Source of the DNA: Bacteroidota bacterium
GTDB taxonomy: Bacteria > Bacteroidota > Bacteroidia > Sphingobacteriales > Sphingobacteriaceae
NCBI GenBank assembly: GCA_030830805.1
Contig: JAURMH010000122.1
Coordinates: 1-56,123, forward strand
Direction: 5' to 3'
Length of the DNA: 56,123 bases
The position numbers and the translations under genes were made by a program. The notes beneath the pieces are model-generated. The model did no database searches and was not told where the DNA came from. It saw only the letters and a list, made by a program, of their open reading frames with translations. Numbering within the stretch: position 1 is the stretch's first letter; every line of letters begins with the position of its first letter. Positions 27,377 to 37,231 of the stretch are shown one piece after another.

Positions 27377-27405
27377 TTTGCACTTACCTACTATTTAGTA
27401 ATTTG
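27377..27405 (+). promoter_or_regulatory. Candidate promoter of the NUDIX-M1 peptidase pair
   Basis: TTTG at 27377-27380 and TAATTTG at 27399-27405 are spaced 18 bases apart. The -7 box is one base shorter than the TAnnTTTG consensus. Transcription would begin roughly 10 bases before the ATG at 27423, giving a very short leader. Confidence 0.3.
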
Positions 27406-27422
27406 CGTTATAATCTACACAA

Positions 27423-27977
27423 ATGGACACAAATAAAAATCCCTGGCAAATCTTAACCGAAAAAGAAGTTTATGATAATCCTTGGATCAATGTAAAAGAA
27501 TTCGATGTCATTAATCCTGGTGGAGGAAAAGGCATTTATGGGAAGGTGCATTTTAAAAACTTAGCTATTGGTATTATCGCGCTCAACGAATACAATCAAA
27601 TTGCCTTGATAGGCCAATATCGCTTCCCAATTGAGCAATATAGCTGGGAGATACCCGAAGGTGGCGGCTTACATGGTATTGATCCTTTAATATCTGCACA
27701 AAGGGAGTTGCAAGAGGAAACCGGTTTGGTAGCAAATAATTGGACAAAAATATTGGAAATGCATTTATCTAATTCGGTCAGCGACGAATTAGCTATTGTT
27801 TATTTAGCCACCTCTTTGGAACAACAACAAGCCAGCCCCGAAGAAAGCGAATCGCTCGAATTTAAATGGGTAGCGTTTGAAGAGGCCTTACAATGGGTAA
27901 TGGAAAATAAAATTACCGATTCAATAAGTGTAGCAGCAATTTTAAAATTAAAAATATTACAAACAGTTAAAATTTAA
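27423..27977 (+). CDS. NUDIX hydrolase (ADP-ribose pyrophosphatase type)
   Basis: A 184-residue NUDIX enzyme, probably hydrolysing ADP-ribose or a similar nucleoside diphosphate sugar in the cytoplasm. The NUDIX box is at about residues 79-101, with WEIPEGGGLHGIDPL before it and AQRELQEETGL at its end; the catalytic RExxEE part is intact. The first Glu of the classical box is replaced by Ile, as in GIDPLISAQ; I believe related proteins vary there. The M1 peptidase gene follows after 4 bases, so they form a two-gene operon. Confidence 0.93.
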   Translation: MDTNKNPWQILTEKEVYDNPWINVKEFDVINPGGGKGIYGKVHFKNLAIGIIALNEYNQIALIGQYRFPIEQYSWEIPEGGGLHGIDPLISAQRELQEETGLVANNWTKILEMHLSNSVSDELAIVYLATSLEQQQASPEESESLEFKWVAFEEALQWVMENKITDSISVAAILKLKILQTVKI

Positions 27978-27981
27978 AATT

Positions 27982-29655
27982 ATGAAATTTAAAATCCTAG
28001 GATTTGTTTTTTTAATGAGCGTTAGCTGCTTTCAAAGCCTTGCACAGCTTATGGATGGACAACCTGCTGTATTTACTCAAAAAGATAGTTTGCGAGGCAC
28101 GCTTAGTAGTTTTAGAAATTGTTACGATGTAACATATTACCATTTAGCTGTAAAAATAAATGTGGAAGCAAAAACAATTCAAGGATCAAATAGCATTTCA
28201 TTTAAATGCCTAACAGATTTTGAAGAGTTTCAAATTGATTTATTTGAAAACTTAAATATTGACCAAATTCTTTTTCAAGGTAAAGCTTTAACTTTTAAAA
28301 GAGTTTACAACGCTGTTTTTGTTAAATTTCCAAACACACTTTTAAAAGGACAACAAGAAAAAATAACGGTGTTTTATAGTGGTGCACCAACTATTGCTAA
28401 AAAAGCACCTTGGGATGGTGGCATTGTTTTTAGCAAAGATGAAAATGGTGAACCATGGGTAGCCGTTGCCTGTCAGGGTTTTGGTGCCAGTTGCTGGTGG
28501 CCAAATAAAGATCACCAAAGCGATGAGCCAGACAGCATGCTCATTAGTATTACCTGTCCGAATCCATTACTAAATATTTCTAATGGGCGCTTAAGGTCTG
28601 TTGTAAAACAAAGCGACGGTTATAGCCAATACAATTGGTTTGTTGCCAACCCCATTAATAATTACGATGTCACTTTTAACATTGGTAATTATGTTCATTT
28701 TACAGACACTTATCTAAGTCCAATAAAAAATCAAAATTTGACTTTAGATTATTGGGTAATGAAAACCAACGAAGCCAAAGCTAAAAAACAATTTGAACAG
28801 GTTAAACCAATGTTAGCCATTTTTGAAAATAGATTTGGACCTTATGCATTTTACGAAGACGGCTACAAGCTAGTAGAGTCTCCTTATTTAGGCATGGAGC
28901 ACCAAAGCTGTGTTGCATATGGTAATGGTTATAAAAACGGCTATAGGGGCTTTGATTTGTCGGGTTCTGGCGAGGGCAAAAAATTTGATTATATCATTAT
29001 ACACGAGAGCGCACACGAATGGTGGGGAAACTCTTTAACCTCATACGATATTGCCGACATGTGGATTCATGAGGGATTTGGTCAATATGCAGAAGCAGTT
29101 TATTTGGAAGATATGTATGGTAAAGCTTCGGCAGCTAAATATTTGAATGGATTAAAAAGAGGTGTGGGTAATAAAGAAACTATTATAGGACCATACGGTG
29201 TTAACCAAGAAGGCGCAGGAGATATGTATGCGAAAGGCGCTTTGTTTTTAAATACTTTAAGAAGCGTGATACATAACGACACCATTTGGTGGGACATTGT
29301 AAAAACTTTACAACTAAAATATGCGCGTAAAAATATTTCGACACAAGATGTACTATCATTAATGAATGAAAAATCTAAAATGGATTTATCTGCTATTTTT
29401 CATCAATACTTAAATGTGGCTAGTTTAGCTAAATTAAATGTACAATTAAAAACCAGCAAAAGTGGCTTAAATGTAAGCTATAGTTGGGATTGCGCGACTA
29501 AAGATTTTGATATGCCCATTACTATATTTATAAAAGGCAAAGCGGTTATTATTCAGCCTAAAGCAAATGAGCAAAATTTATTTTACGCAAATACAGATGT
29601 AAAAGATTTAGTCTTTGACGGAACAGGTTATTACTATCAATTGAATTTAAAATAA
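27982..29655 (+). CDS. M1 family metallopeptidase, secreted
   Basis: A 557-residue zinc aminopeptidase-like protein with a signal peptide (FKILGFVFLMSVSCFQSLAQ). The N-terminal beta domain starts near residue 40 (YDVTYYHLAVKINVEAKTIQ). The substrate-recognition loop reads LGMEHQS, in place of GAMEN. The zinc site is His341-Glu342-x-x-His345 in HESAHEWWGNS, with Glu364 in WIHEGFGQYAE, at the standard spacing. It lacks the long C-terminal domain of large M1 enzymes. Its stop lies one base from the convergent helicase gene's stop, with no terminator between. Confidence 0.93.
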   Translation: MKFKILGFVFLMSVSCFQSLAQLMDGQPAVFTQKDSLRGTLSSFRNCYDVTYYHLAVKINVEAKTIQGSNSISFKCLTDFEEFQIDLFENLNIDQILFQGKALTFKRVYNAVFVKFPNTLLKGQQEKITVFYSGAPTIAKKAPWDGGIVFSKDENGEPWVAVACQGFGASCWWPNKDHQSDEPDSMLISITCPNPLLNISNGRLRSVVKQSDGYSQYNWFVANPINNYDVTFNIGNYVHFTDTYLSPIKNQNLTLDYWVMKTNEAKAKKQFEQVKPMLAIFENRFGPYAFYEDGYKLVESPYLGMEHQSCVAYGNGYKNGYRGFDLSGSGEGKKFDYIIIHESAHEWWGNSLTSYDIADMWIHEGFGQYAEAVYLEDMYGKASAAKYLNGLKRGVGNKETIIGPYGVNQEGAGDMYAKGALFLNTLRSVIHNDTIWWDIVKTLQLKYARKNISTQDVLSLMNEKSKMDLSAIFHQYLNVASLAKLNVQLKTSKSGLNVSYSWDCATKDFDMPITIFIKGKAVIIQPKANEQNLFYANTDVKDLVFDGTGYYYQLNLK

Positions 29656-29656
29656 A

Positions 29657-31822
29657 TTATTGCAAATTTTTAAAATGCGCTAATACTAATTTAATTTCAT
29701 CGTAAGTAATATCTTCTTTTACTTTTGATTTGATGTCATTTAATTTTTCGGCTTTTGAATTGTTAATGGCATCCATCACATAATCTAATCTGTGTTTTGA
29801 AATAACTTGCTCAATAGATAAATCGCCAAGGGCAATTAATTTAGCAAGATGGGTGTTTACGGTGCCTATAGTAATATTTCTAATTTCAGCTACCTCTTGG
29901 GGGCTTTTGCCTTCCTTAATTAAACGAAAAGTATGGGTCTGCGTTGGCTCTTTATCATTGTTTTTGGGCTTCTTAGCCTGCTTCGTTAGGCTATACCAAT
30001 AAGTTGATTGCTGAGTAGACCAAGCTTCACTATCAAAAGATTTATTAGAAAGCAGACCATTGGTTAAAAAACTAAATTTATTAATCTGTTGGTATTGATG
30101 AAATAAATCTAATAAGGTTTCGGTTACAGAAACTTGTTTTTTTGCTTTTGCAAATGCTATTGCTTGTATATAATCGCAAGCTTTTTTAATATGGGTTTCA
30201 AAATATATTTGTGCGTCGTTTAATCTGCTTGCAATTTTTTCAAGTTCTTTTGCAGTAAACAATGGCGAAATTTGTTTTTGAAAATTGCCTGCCACTTGTT
30301 GTAAATCATTTAATGCATTAGAAAATTCAGTGATTTTTTCTTGATCATTAGCACTTAAAGCAACAAAATCTTTTGCGTGATTTTCTATCAAAAGTCTCCA
30401 GTTCGCAATGTGTTTATTAAAGTCAAATGCCGTACGAAGTAATTTTGCTAAATATTCCCAAGATGCCTGTTTTATTTGGCTTTCAGAGATTCCATTTTCT
30501 GCAGTTTCCTGTTCAAAATGAAGTACCGCTGGCTCGCTAGCAATTCCATTGGTGGAAATTTCCGAACTCAACACCAAACCACTCAAACTTCTTAATCTAG
30601 AGAGTGCCACATAGGCTTGACCCGATGCAAATACTTTTTTAATATCAACGATTGCTTTTTCAAAAGTTAAACCTTGACTTTTATGAATCGTAATGGCATA
30701 AGCTAATCGCAAGGGTAATTGCATATACGTTCCAATCACTTCTTCGTTTAGTTTTCCGGTGCTTTCTTCTACTATGTATCGAATGTTTTTCCATTCTTGA
30801 AAAGCTAATTTTATTTTTTCATTTGCAGCGCAAGTAATCCAAACTTCGTCGGTATACAAAGCAGTAACCACACCAATTTTACCGTTAAAATATAAATTAT
30901 GTTGGGTGTCATTTTTAATAAACATCACCTGTGCGCCTATTTTTAAAGTCAAATTAGCTTCGCAAGGGTAAATAGATTCTGGAAAGTCGCCCGTAATTTT
31001 TGCATTATAACTAACTGGCTTACTGTTAATTAAAGCTAATTCTTTATTGTTTTTTTCTTCGACTGTTTTGTTGTGCGTACTGAGTGTAATATAACCTTCG
31101 CTTGCGCTTGGATTAAAATCTTTGATCACCCGTTGATTTAATACCGCTACATCATTTGTTGTTAATTGATTGCTGCGCAAATTGGCTAATATGTCGGTAA
31201 AAATTGGATCGTTTTGGCGGTGAATTTTTTTTAATTCAACATATACTGGTGGATTATTTCTTAAGGCTTTGGCGTCGAAGAAATACATGCTAGGATAATA
31301 GTCTTTTAAAACTTGCCAGTCGCTTTCTTGATAAATTGGAGGCAACTGCATTAAATCACCTACAAATAAAACTTGTACGCCACCAAATGCCGCCGAATTT
31401 TTTCTAACACTTCTTAAAATAAAATCAATGGCATCTAACGTATCTGCACGCAACATGCTCACTTCATCTATAATTAATAATTCAACTTCTGTTAAGGCTT
31501 TTCTTTTTATGGCATTCATTCGAAAATTACCAAGCAAGGTGCTTTCCGATTCGAATCTAAAAAATGGATGTTTGGAATAGGCTATTGCTGCTGGAACATA
31601 GGCTCCAATGGGTATTTGAAATTGGGAATGAATAGTTACCCCACCTACATTTAATGCGGCAATTCCAGTTGGCGCAACAACAATGGTGTTTTTAGCTGTG
31701 CTTCGAATTAATTTTTTTAAAAAAGTAGTTTTGCCTGTGCCGGCTTTACCTGTTAAAAAAACAGGTAAGCTGGTTTGGTGAATTAATTTTTCTACTAAAA
31801 CTATTTCTGAAGAAGATTCCAA
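29657..31822 (-). CDS. Pif1/RecD-like helicase with C-terminal helix-turn-helix domain
   Basis: A 721-residue SF1 helicase. Walker A is FLTGKAGTGKTTFLKKLI near residue 20; Walker B is LLIIDEVSMLRAD; the Q-containing motif III is VLFVGDLMQLPP. A UvrD-C-like final motif, AYAITIHKSQGLTFEKAIVD, lies near residue 400. The last 120 residues carry a winged-helix-like unit (HTFRLIKEGKSPQEVAEIRN, then ITIGTVNTHLAKLIALGDLS), similar to the C-terminus of RecQ-linked YpbB proteins. It probably unwinds special DNA structures during replication or repair. The start appears to be TTG at 31822, since a stop lies two codons upstream. Confidence 0.92.
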   Translation of the reverse strand: MESSSEIVLVEKLIHQTSLPVFLTGKAGTGKTTFLKKLIRSTAKNTIVVAPTGIAALNVGGVTIHSQFQIPIGAYVPAAIAYSKHPFFRFESESTLLGNFRMNAIKRKALTEVELLIIDEVSMLRADTLDAIDFILRSVRKNSAAFGGVQVLFVGDLMQLPPIYQESDWQVLKDYYPSMYFFDAKALRNNPPVYVELKKIHRQNDPIFTDILANLRSNQLTTNDVAVLNQRVIKDFNPSASEGYITLSTHNKTVEEKNNKELALINSKPVSYNAKITGDFPESIYPCEANLTLKIGAQVMFIKNDTQHNLYFNGKIGVVTALYTDEVWITCAANEKIKLAFQEWKNIRYIVEESTGKLNEEVIGTYMQLPLRLAYAITIHKSQGLTFEKAIVDIKKVFASGQAYVALSRLRSLSGLVLSSEISTNGIASEPAVLHFEQETAENGISESQIKQASWEYLAKLLRTAFDFNKHIANWRLLIENHAKDFVALSANDQEKITEFSNALNDLQQVAGNFQKQISPLFTAKELEKIASRLNDAQIYFETHIKKACDYIQAIAFAKAKKQVSVTETLLDLFHQYQQINKFSFLTNGLLSNKSFDSEAWSTQQSTYWYSLTKQAKKPKNNDKEPTQTHTFRLIKEGKSPQEVAEIRNITIGTVNTHLAKLIALGDLSIEQVISKHRLDYVMDAINNSKAEKLNDIKSKVKEDITYDEIKLVLAHFKNLQ

Positions 31823-31863
31823 TTTTTAAAATAATAATTAAGATTGAATGTCGATAAATATAA

Positions 31864-31897
31864 GCAATAAAAAAGGCTCGTTAAACGAGCCTTTTTT
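31864..31897 (-). terminator. Intrinsic terminator after sdhB
   Basis: Stem AAAAAAGGCTCG (31869-31880) pairs with CGAGCCTTTTTT (31886-31897) around a five-base loop, right after the sdhB stop codon. On the minus strand the hairpin is followed by a run of T, so it ends the sdh transcript. The helicase gene begins about 40 bases further on. Confidence 0.9.
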
Positions 31898-32659
31898 TTA
31901 ATTATCTGAAGCGAATCCCGCTACAAAGTAATCTCGATTCATTCGGGCTATATTGCTCAGGGATATTCCTTTCGGACATTCTGCCTCGCATGCGCCCGTG
32001 TTGGTACAATTTCCAAATCCTTCTTCGTCCATTTTGGCAACCATATTGTGTACACGCAGGTAGCGCTCTGGCTGACCTTGTGGTAACAATGCCAGTTGTG
32101 AAACTTTTGCTGATACAAATAACATAGCCGATGCGTTTTTACATGCTGCAACACAAGCGCCACAACCAATACAAGCTGCTGCTGCAAAAGAAAGATCTGC
32201 ATCTTCTTTTCCAATTGGAAGCGAGTTCGCATCTTGAGCATTTCCTGTATTTACAGAAACATAACCGCCCGATGCAATAATTCTATCAAAAGCAGAACGG
32301 TTTACTGCTAAATCTTTTACAATGGGAAATGGTGCTGCTCTCCAAGGCTCAATAGTAATGGTTTGGCCATCTTCGAAAGAGCGCATGTGTAATTGACAGG
32401 TAGTCACTCTATCTTTAGGACCATGTGGTCTGCCATTGATATATAAACTACACATACCACAAATGCCTTCTCTACAATCGTGATCAAATGCAATTGGCTC
32501 ATCGCCTTTTACAATCAATTGTTCGTTTAAAACATCCATCATTTCTAAAAAAGACATATCTGGTGAAATATCTTTTACTTGATAGTTAACTAATTTGCCC
32601 TCGGCGTTATTATTTTTTTGACGCCACACTTTTAGTGTAAGGTTCATATTCCCGCTCAT
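31898..32659 (-). CDS. sdhB: Succinate dehydrogenase/fumarate reductase iron-sulfur subunit
   Basis: A 253-residue subunit that transfers electrons from SdhA to the quinone site. The 2Fe-2S cysteines are in [18 protein letters not shown] and in a later CQLHM. The second cluster site is [18 protein letters not shown], and the third is [16 protein letters not shown]. This layout belongs to the b558-type family found in Bacteroidota, Bacillus and epsilonproteobacteria. It is 12 bases after sdhA. Confidence 0.97.
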   Translation of the reverse strand: MSGNMNLTLKVWRQKNNNAEGKLVNYQVKDISPDMSFLEMMDVLNEQLIVKGDEPIAFDHDCREGICGMCSLYINGRPHGPKDRVTTCQLHMRSFEDGQTITIEPWRAAPFPIVKDLAVNRSAFDRIIASGGYVSVNTGNAQDANSLPIGKEDADLSFAAAACIGCGACVAACKNASAMLFVSAKVSQLALLPQGQPERYLRVHNMVAKMDEEGFGNCTNTGACEAECPKGISLSNIARMNRDYFVAGFASDN

Positions 32660-32671
32660 AATTTTTTGTGC

Positions 32672-34651
32672 TTATTTATAACTTCTTTGTGCAATTTTAA
32701 TGTTTTCGTATTTCAACTCTTCTTTATGTAATTCGAATTGATTTTGTCCTTTGAATTCCCAAGCAGCAACGTAAGCATACTTTTCGTCGTCTCTTAACGC
32801 TTCTCCATCTTCGGTTTGAAACTCTTCGCGAAAATGTCCACCGCAAGATTCGTTTCTGTCTAAAGCATCTATACACATCAATTCGCCTAATTCTAAAAAG
32901 TCGGCAACGCGTCCTGCTTTTTCTAATTCTGGATTAAATTCATCTGCAGTGCCCGGCACAATTACATCAGACCAAAATTCTTTTTGTAATGCACGAACGT
33001 CTTCGATTGATTTTTTTAATCCCGCTTCGGTTCTAGACATACCACATTCGTTCCAAATAATCTTTCCTAATTTTTTGTGGAAATAATCTACCGATTTGGT
33101 GCCTTTAATCGCTAAAAGTTTGGTTAATTTTTCTTGTACCTCTTGTTCTGCTTTTGTAAAAGCTTCGTGATTGGTATCAATTGATTTCGTGCTAATTTCT
33201 TTCGATAAATAAGAACCAATTGTATATGGAATAACAAAGTAACCATCGGCTAAACCCTGCATCAAAGCAGATGCTCCCAATCGATTTGCACCATGATCAG
33301 AGAAGTTTGCTTCTCCTAAAGCATATAAACCCGGAACCGTTGTCATTAAATTATAATCTACCCATAAACCACCCATCGTATAATGTACTGCTGGGTAAAT
33401 ACGCATCGGCATTTCGTATGGATTTTCGCCAGTAATTTGTTGATACATATCAAACAAGTTGCCGTATTTTTCTTTCACTACACCTTTGCCTAATTCGCGA
33501 ATAGTATGTGCATCTGGATTTTCTAAACCTTTTTTGCTCGCTTCAATTTTACCATAACGATCCATGTTAAAAGCAAAATCTAAATACACCGCCATTTTAG
33601 AAGCGCCTACGCCAAAGCCAGCATCGCAGCGCTCTTTAGCGGCTCTAGATGCCACATCTCTGGGCACTAAATTTCCAAAAGCAGGGTATCTTCTTTCTAA
33701 GTAATAATCTCTTTCTTCTTCTGGAATATCAATTGGTTTTCTTGTATCTCCTGCTTTTTTAGGAACCCAAATTCTACCATCGTTTCTTAAAGATTCCGAC
33801 ATCAATGTTAATTTAGATTGATGGTCGCCTGAAACTGGAATACAAGTTGGATGAATTTGTGTAAAGCAAGGATTTGCAAAATGTGCTCCTTTTTTATGTG
33901 CCTTCCAAGCCGCAGTCACGTTAGATCCCATGGCATTGGTCGATAAATAAAATACGTTTCCATAACCACCTGTACATAATAATACTGCGTGGCCAAAATG
34001 TCTTTCTAGTTTTCCAGTAGTTAAATCGCGTGCAATAATACCACGACATTTTCCATCAATAGTTACTGTTTCTAACATTTCATGGCGTGCATACATTTTT
34101 ACTGCACCCATTCCAATTTGTCTCTCTAAAGAAGAGTATGCACCCAATAATAATTGTTGTCCTGTTTGGCCTGCTGCATAAAAAGTTCTTTGCACTTGTG
34201 TGCCACCAAACGATCTGTTAGAAAGCATTCCGCCATATTCTCTTGCAAAGGGAACGCCTTGCGCAACGCATTGGTCAATAATACCCGAACTAACTTCTGC
34301 TAAACGATAAACGTTTGCTTCTCTTGAACGGTAATCACCACCTTTAATGGTATCGTAAAATAATCTGTATACAGAGTCGCCATCATTTTGGTAATTTTTT
34401 GCAGCGTTAATTCCACCTTGTGCGGCAATAGAGTGTGCACGACGAGGAGAATCTTGAAAACAAAAAACTTTAACTTTATACCCTAATTCTGCGAGCGAAG
34501 CTGCAGCCGAAGCTCCTGCTAAGCCTGAACCTACCACAATCACTTCTAAATTTCTTTTGTTCGCCGGATTCACTAATGGAACCGAAGAACGAAACTTGGT
34601 CCATTTTTGTTCTAATGTTCCTTCCGGAATTTTTGCATCAAGTATTGACAT
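32672..34651 (-). CDS. sdhA: Succinate dehydrogenase/fumarate reductase flavoprotein subunit
   Basis: A 659-residue flavoprotein. The dinucleotide fold [20 protein letters not shown] lies near residue 37. The FAD-attachment region [17 protein letters not shown] contains His73, the likely covalent FAD site. Substrate-site segments are [13 protein letters not shown]-like ([16 protein letters not shown]), MGGLWVDYN and [15 protein letters not shown]. The length matches the b558-type SdhA. Together with SdhB and SdhC it links the TCA cycle to the menaquinone pool. Confidence 0.98.
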   Translation of the reverse strand: MSILDAKIPEGTLEQKWTKFRSSVPLVNPANKRNLEVIVVGSGLAGASAAASLAELGYKVKVFCFQDSPRRAHSIAAQGGINAAKNYQNDGDSVYRLFYDTIKGGDYRSREANVYRLAEVSSGIIDQCVAQGVPFAREYGGMLSNRSFGGTQVQRTFYAAGQTGQQLLLGAYSSLERQIGMGAVKMYARHEMLETVTIDGKCRGIIARDLTTGKLERHFGHAVLLCTGGYGNVFYLSTNAMGSNVTAAWKAHKKGAHFANPCFTQIHPTCIPVSGDHQSKLTLMSESLRNDGRIWVPKKAGDTRKPIDIPEEERDYYLERRYPAFGNLVPRDVASRAAKERCDAGFGVGASKMAVYLDFAFNMDRYGKIEASKKGLENPDAHTIRELGKGVVKEKYGNLFDMYQQITGENPYEMPMRIYPAVHYTMGGLWVDYNLMTTVPGLYALGEANFSDHGANRLGASALMQGLADGYFVIPYTIGSYLSKEISTKSIDTNHEAFTKAEQEVQEKLTKLLAIKGTKSVDYFHKKLGKIIWNECGMSRTEAGLKKSIEDVRALQKEFWSDVIVPGTADEFNPELEKAGRVADFLELGELMCIDALDRNESCGGHFREEFQTEDGEALRDDEKYAYVAAWEFKGQNQFELHKEELKYENIKIAQRSYK

Positions 34652-34675
34652 ATATAAACAATCTTAATTTTTAAT

Positions 34676-35347
34676 TTATTTAATTAAACCCATGTAAATT
34701 GCAATTGGCATTGCAGCAAATAAAACGGGTAATACAATAGAAATAATAACACCAGTTTTTTCGATTATTGCATTGTATTTAACATGGTTCCAACCTAATG
34801 TTTGAAATGCAGATTTAAATCCATGTAACAAGTGATAACCTAATGAAACCATAGCTAAACAATATAAGATAACAACCCATAATTGCGAGAACACTTCTTT
34901 CATTTCATTGAATAATGTTTCTCTTCCACTGGTAATTTCGTCTGTGAATCTACTCACTACCCAAAAATGGCGTAAATGAATAATCAAAAAGATTAATAAA
35001 ATGGTGCCTAATAAACCCATTGAACGGCTGTACCATTTACTATTTGCAGATGGATTACTCGCTGCATAAGCAACTGGTCTTGCTTTTTTATTTTCACGAG
35101 TTAAAATAGCTGCTTGAATAATGTGCCAAAGCAAACCGCCAAACAACACAATCTCCATTGCCCTAATCAACCAATTCTTGGCCATAAATTCTGCGCCAAG
35201 GTTAAAGGTTTCTCCGCCATCATTTATAAAGATGAGCGAATTCAAAAAACAATGAACCATTAAAAAACTAATTAGGAATAATCCGGTAATTCCCATTACC
35301 AATTTTTTTCCTAGGGAAGACTTAAACATAGATGAAGATTTACTCAT
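34676..35347 (-). CDS. sdhC: Succinate dehydrogenase cytochrome b558 subunit
   Basis: A 223-residue membrane anchor with five predicted helices and histidines suited to two b haems (for example in FLMVHCFLNSL, GLLWHIIQAA, LIIHLRHFW and LGYHLLHGFKSA). The single-anchor, di-haem form is typical of Bacteroidota SQR/QFR enzymes. It is the first gene of sdhCAB, 24 bases ahead of sdhA, with a promoter-like box upstream. Confidence 0.95.
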   Translation of the reverse strand: MSKSSSMFKSSLGKKLVMGITGLFLISFLMVHCFLNSLIFINDGGETFNLGAEFMAKNWLIRAMEIVLFGGLLWHIIQAAILTRENKKARPVAYAASNPSANSKWYSRSMGLLGTILLIFLIIHLRHFWVVSRFTDEITSGRETLFNEMKEVFSQLWVVILYCLAMVSLGYHLLHGFKSAFQTLGWNHVKYNAIIEKTGVIISIVLPVLFAAMPIAIYMGLIK

Positions 35348-35371
35348 ACTCGAATGCGTGATTTAGTGTTG

Positions 35372-35379
35372 CAAATGTA
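35372..35379 (-). promoter_or_regulatory. Candidate -7 promoter element for sdhCAB
   Basis: On the minus strand this reads TACATTTG, matching TAnnTTTG exactly, 25 bases before the sdhC start. No convincing -33 TTTG is seen at the expected distance. The 166-base gap (35348-35513) shows nothing else that I can recognise. Confidence 0.35.
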
Positions 35380-35513
35380 TTTAATAAGGTTGGGTCATTT
35401 GAATGATAAAAATATTTAGATTGATTCTAATTAGTGCTTAAACCACTTAAAGGTTTTAACAATTAATTGGCGATTTTGTTTTAAAATGCTATTAATCAAC
35501 AGACTAAACTTTG

Positions 35514-35951
35514 TTATTTGATTTTGCCTCTGCCAGCAGCAAAATCCCTGATTTCATAATAAATTGGACTGAATTTTTTAGCGGTGTCTTTGGCTTCAAT
35601 AAAAGATATAGAATGGATGTCTCCAGCCTTTTGAAATGTAATTTGTAAAGTCATGTTTCCGTTTTCGTGATGTGTCAATTGATTAATGCCGGCTTGTTCG
35701 ATTTTATCGAATAACATTTGTACAGAATCTAAGGTGGTTTGTCTAAAAAATTGTTGTTGTGCAGGCTTACCTTTGAATTGATAAATCAAAGAAACTTCTC
35801 CGTTTCTATCTATCGAGTAACCGCTTACATTACCAGTAAAACCGCCAGCTCTAGACACACTTAGCACATCAAACGAATAATTTTTAACCGGTGTTTTGTG
35901 AACGGCACAAGCACTAAAAAAAACAATTAAAATAAGAAGTAGCTGTTTCAT
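35514..35951 (-). CDS. Small lipoprotein of unknown function
   Basis: A 145-residue protein. The signal peptide ends in a lipobox (IVFFSAC, Cys15), so it is lipid-anchored. The mature part has a compact alternating pattern (FDVLSVSRAGGFTGNVSGYS, then IDRNGEVSLIYQFKG) and a helical stretch (TLDSVQMLFDKIEQAGINQL). It may belong to small Bacteroidota lipoprotein families of unknown role; I cannot name one. It lies 43 bases after the FAD oxidoreductase gene on the same strand. Confidence 0.8.
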   Translation of the reverse strand: MKQLLLILIVFFSACAVHKTPVKNYSFDVLSVSRAGGFTGNVSGYSIDRNGEVSLIYQFKGKPAQQQFFRQTTLDSVQMLFDKIEQAGINQLTHHENGNMTLQITFQKAGDIHSISFIEAKDTAKKFSPIYYEIRDFAAGRGKIK

Positions 35952-35994
35952 TTTTTAAAGATAAACATTGTTTGGTATTTACTATTATTCCATT

Positions 35995-37134
35995 TTATTC
36001 TTCCGCAAGCGCAAGTTTGGCAAGGCTTTCTCCGGTTTTACTTCCCATTGCAATACCCATACCATTACACCTTACCGCAAGAAATACGCCTTCGGCAATT
36101 TTTTCGATAATGGGTTGCAGTTGATCGCCAAATGCCATAATACCCGACCAAGCATAATCAATTTCAATAGGTTGATCGGGGCAAATTTTATCCGATAATA
36201 AAATTTTTAAACTGCTTAAAATATTTTCGGTGTTGCCCATTTCGGTACTTTGTTCTTGTTCAAAAAACAAATTACGACCGCCGCCAATTAATATTCTATC
36301 GTCAATATTTCTAAAATAAAAATAGCCCTTTTGATAATGAAATGTGCTATTAAATTGTATGTTTTGAATGGGTTTGGTAATGAGCACTTGCCCTCTACCC
36401 GGTGCTACACTTAGGTTTGGAATAAGTTGTTTTGCAAAAGCATTGGTCGCAATTAATATTTTTTTCGTATTTATTTCAAAGTTTTTTCCGCTAATTTTAA
36501 CTTGGTTGTTTTGCGTTTGATAGGCCAATACTTCGGCACCAAAAAATATTTCTACCCCCAAACTTCTTGTTTTTGCAATTAATGTTTGCATCATTTTTCC
36601 TGCATCTATTTTTCCTTCGTAGGCATTGAAAATTAAATGTTCAATACCCTTAAATCCAAATTCTTTGATGCGCTCGTCGGCTATCGAGAAAATAGGCGAG
36701 CTTGCGCCAATGTGTTCTTTTAATAAATCGTTGTAATAATTTAATTTGTCCTTACAAGCTTGATATAGTTCGGATTCTTCTGTTGTAAAAAGTTCATAAC
36801 CACCACAAGGCTCAAAAGCAATTTGTTCGGCACCCAATGTGCTGATTAATAAATTTAATCCTTGCCATCTTTGTTGAATAACTGACAAAAATTCGCTCTT
36901 ACTGCAAGTTTGCTCTTGTTCCATTAATTCGGAAATACTGCCAAAACAGGCAAATCCGGCGTTCTTGGTGCTAGCGCCCGATGGCAAGAAAGATCGCTCC
37001 AACAATACGACTCTGGCAGAGGGTTGGGCTTTTTTAAGCGTTATAGCAGCAAATAAGCCAACTATTCCGGCACCTACAATTACATAGTCTGCATCGGCCA
37101 AAAAGCTAGATTTTTCCCAATATGACAGATTCAT
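35995..37134 (-). CDS. FAD-dependent oxidoreductase (DAO family)
   Basis: A 379-residue D-amino-acid oxidase-fold flavoprotein. The FAD-binding motif DYVIVGAGIVGLFAAITLKK is at residue 15, followed by VVLLERSFLPSGASTKNAGF. A later GRGQVLITKPI and ILIGGGRN segment and a C-terminal RCNGMGIAMGSKTGESLA complete the fold. Related proteins oxidise amino acids or methylated amines; the substrate cannot be read from the sequence. It has no signal peptide, so it should be cytoplasmic. Confidence 0.9.
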   Translation of the reverse strand: MNLSYWEKSSFLADADYVIVGAGIVGLFAAITLKKAQPSARVVLLERSFLPSGASTKNAGFACFGSISELMEQEQTCSKSEFLSVIQQRWQGLNLLISTLGAEQIAFEPCGGYELFTTEESELYQACKDKLNYYNDLLKEHIGASSPIFSIADERIKEFGFKGIEHLIFNAYEGKIDAGKMMQTLIAKTRSLGVEIFFGAEVLAYQTQNNQVKISGKNFEINTKKILIATNAFAKQLIPNLSVAPGRGQVLITKPIQNIQFNSTFHYQKGYFYFRNIDDRILIGGGRNLFFEQEQSTEMGNTENILSSLKILLSDKICPDQPIEIDYAWSGIMAFGDQLQPIIEKIAEGVFLAVRCNGMGIAMGSKTGESLAKLALAEE

Positions 37135-37148
37135 AAGACTTAAAATGT

Positions 37149-37156
37149 TAAATTTG
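37149..37156 (+). promoter_or_regulatory. Candidate -7 promoter element for the YugP-type protease gene
   Basis: TAAATTTG matches the Bacteroidota -7 consensus exactly, in the gap between the divergent FAD oxidoreductase and protease genes. A -33 partner is not evident. It would give a leader of about 70 bases. Confidence 0.3.
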
Positions 37157-37231
37157 TGCTAAGTTAATAACCTTTTGTCATACTAATCAAAATGGCATTG
37201 CGTTTGTTTATTGAATATTAAAAAACACAAA

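Noticed and set aside
27423-27977. NUDIX protein as catalytically dead because the first Glu of the box is Ile
   Set aside because: The catalytic RExxEE segment is intact, and I believe related ADP-ribose pyrophosphatases vary at that position.
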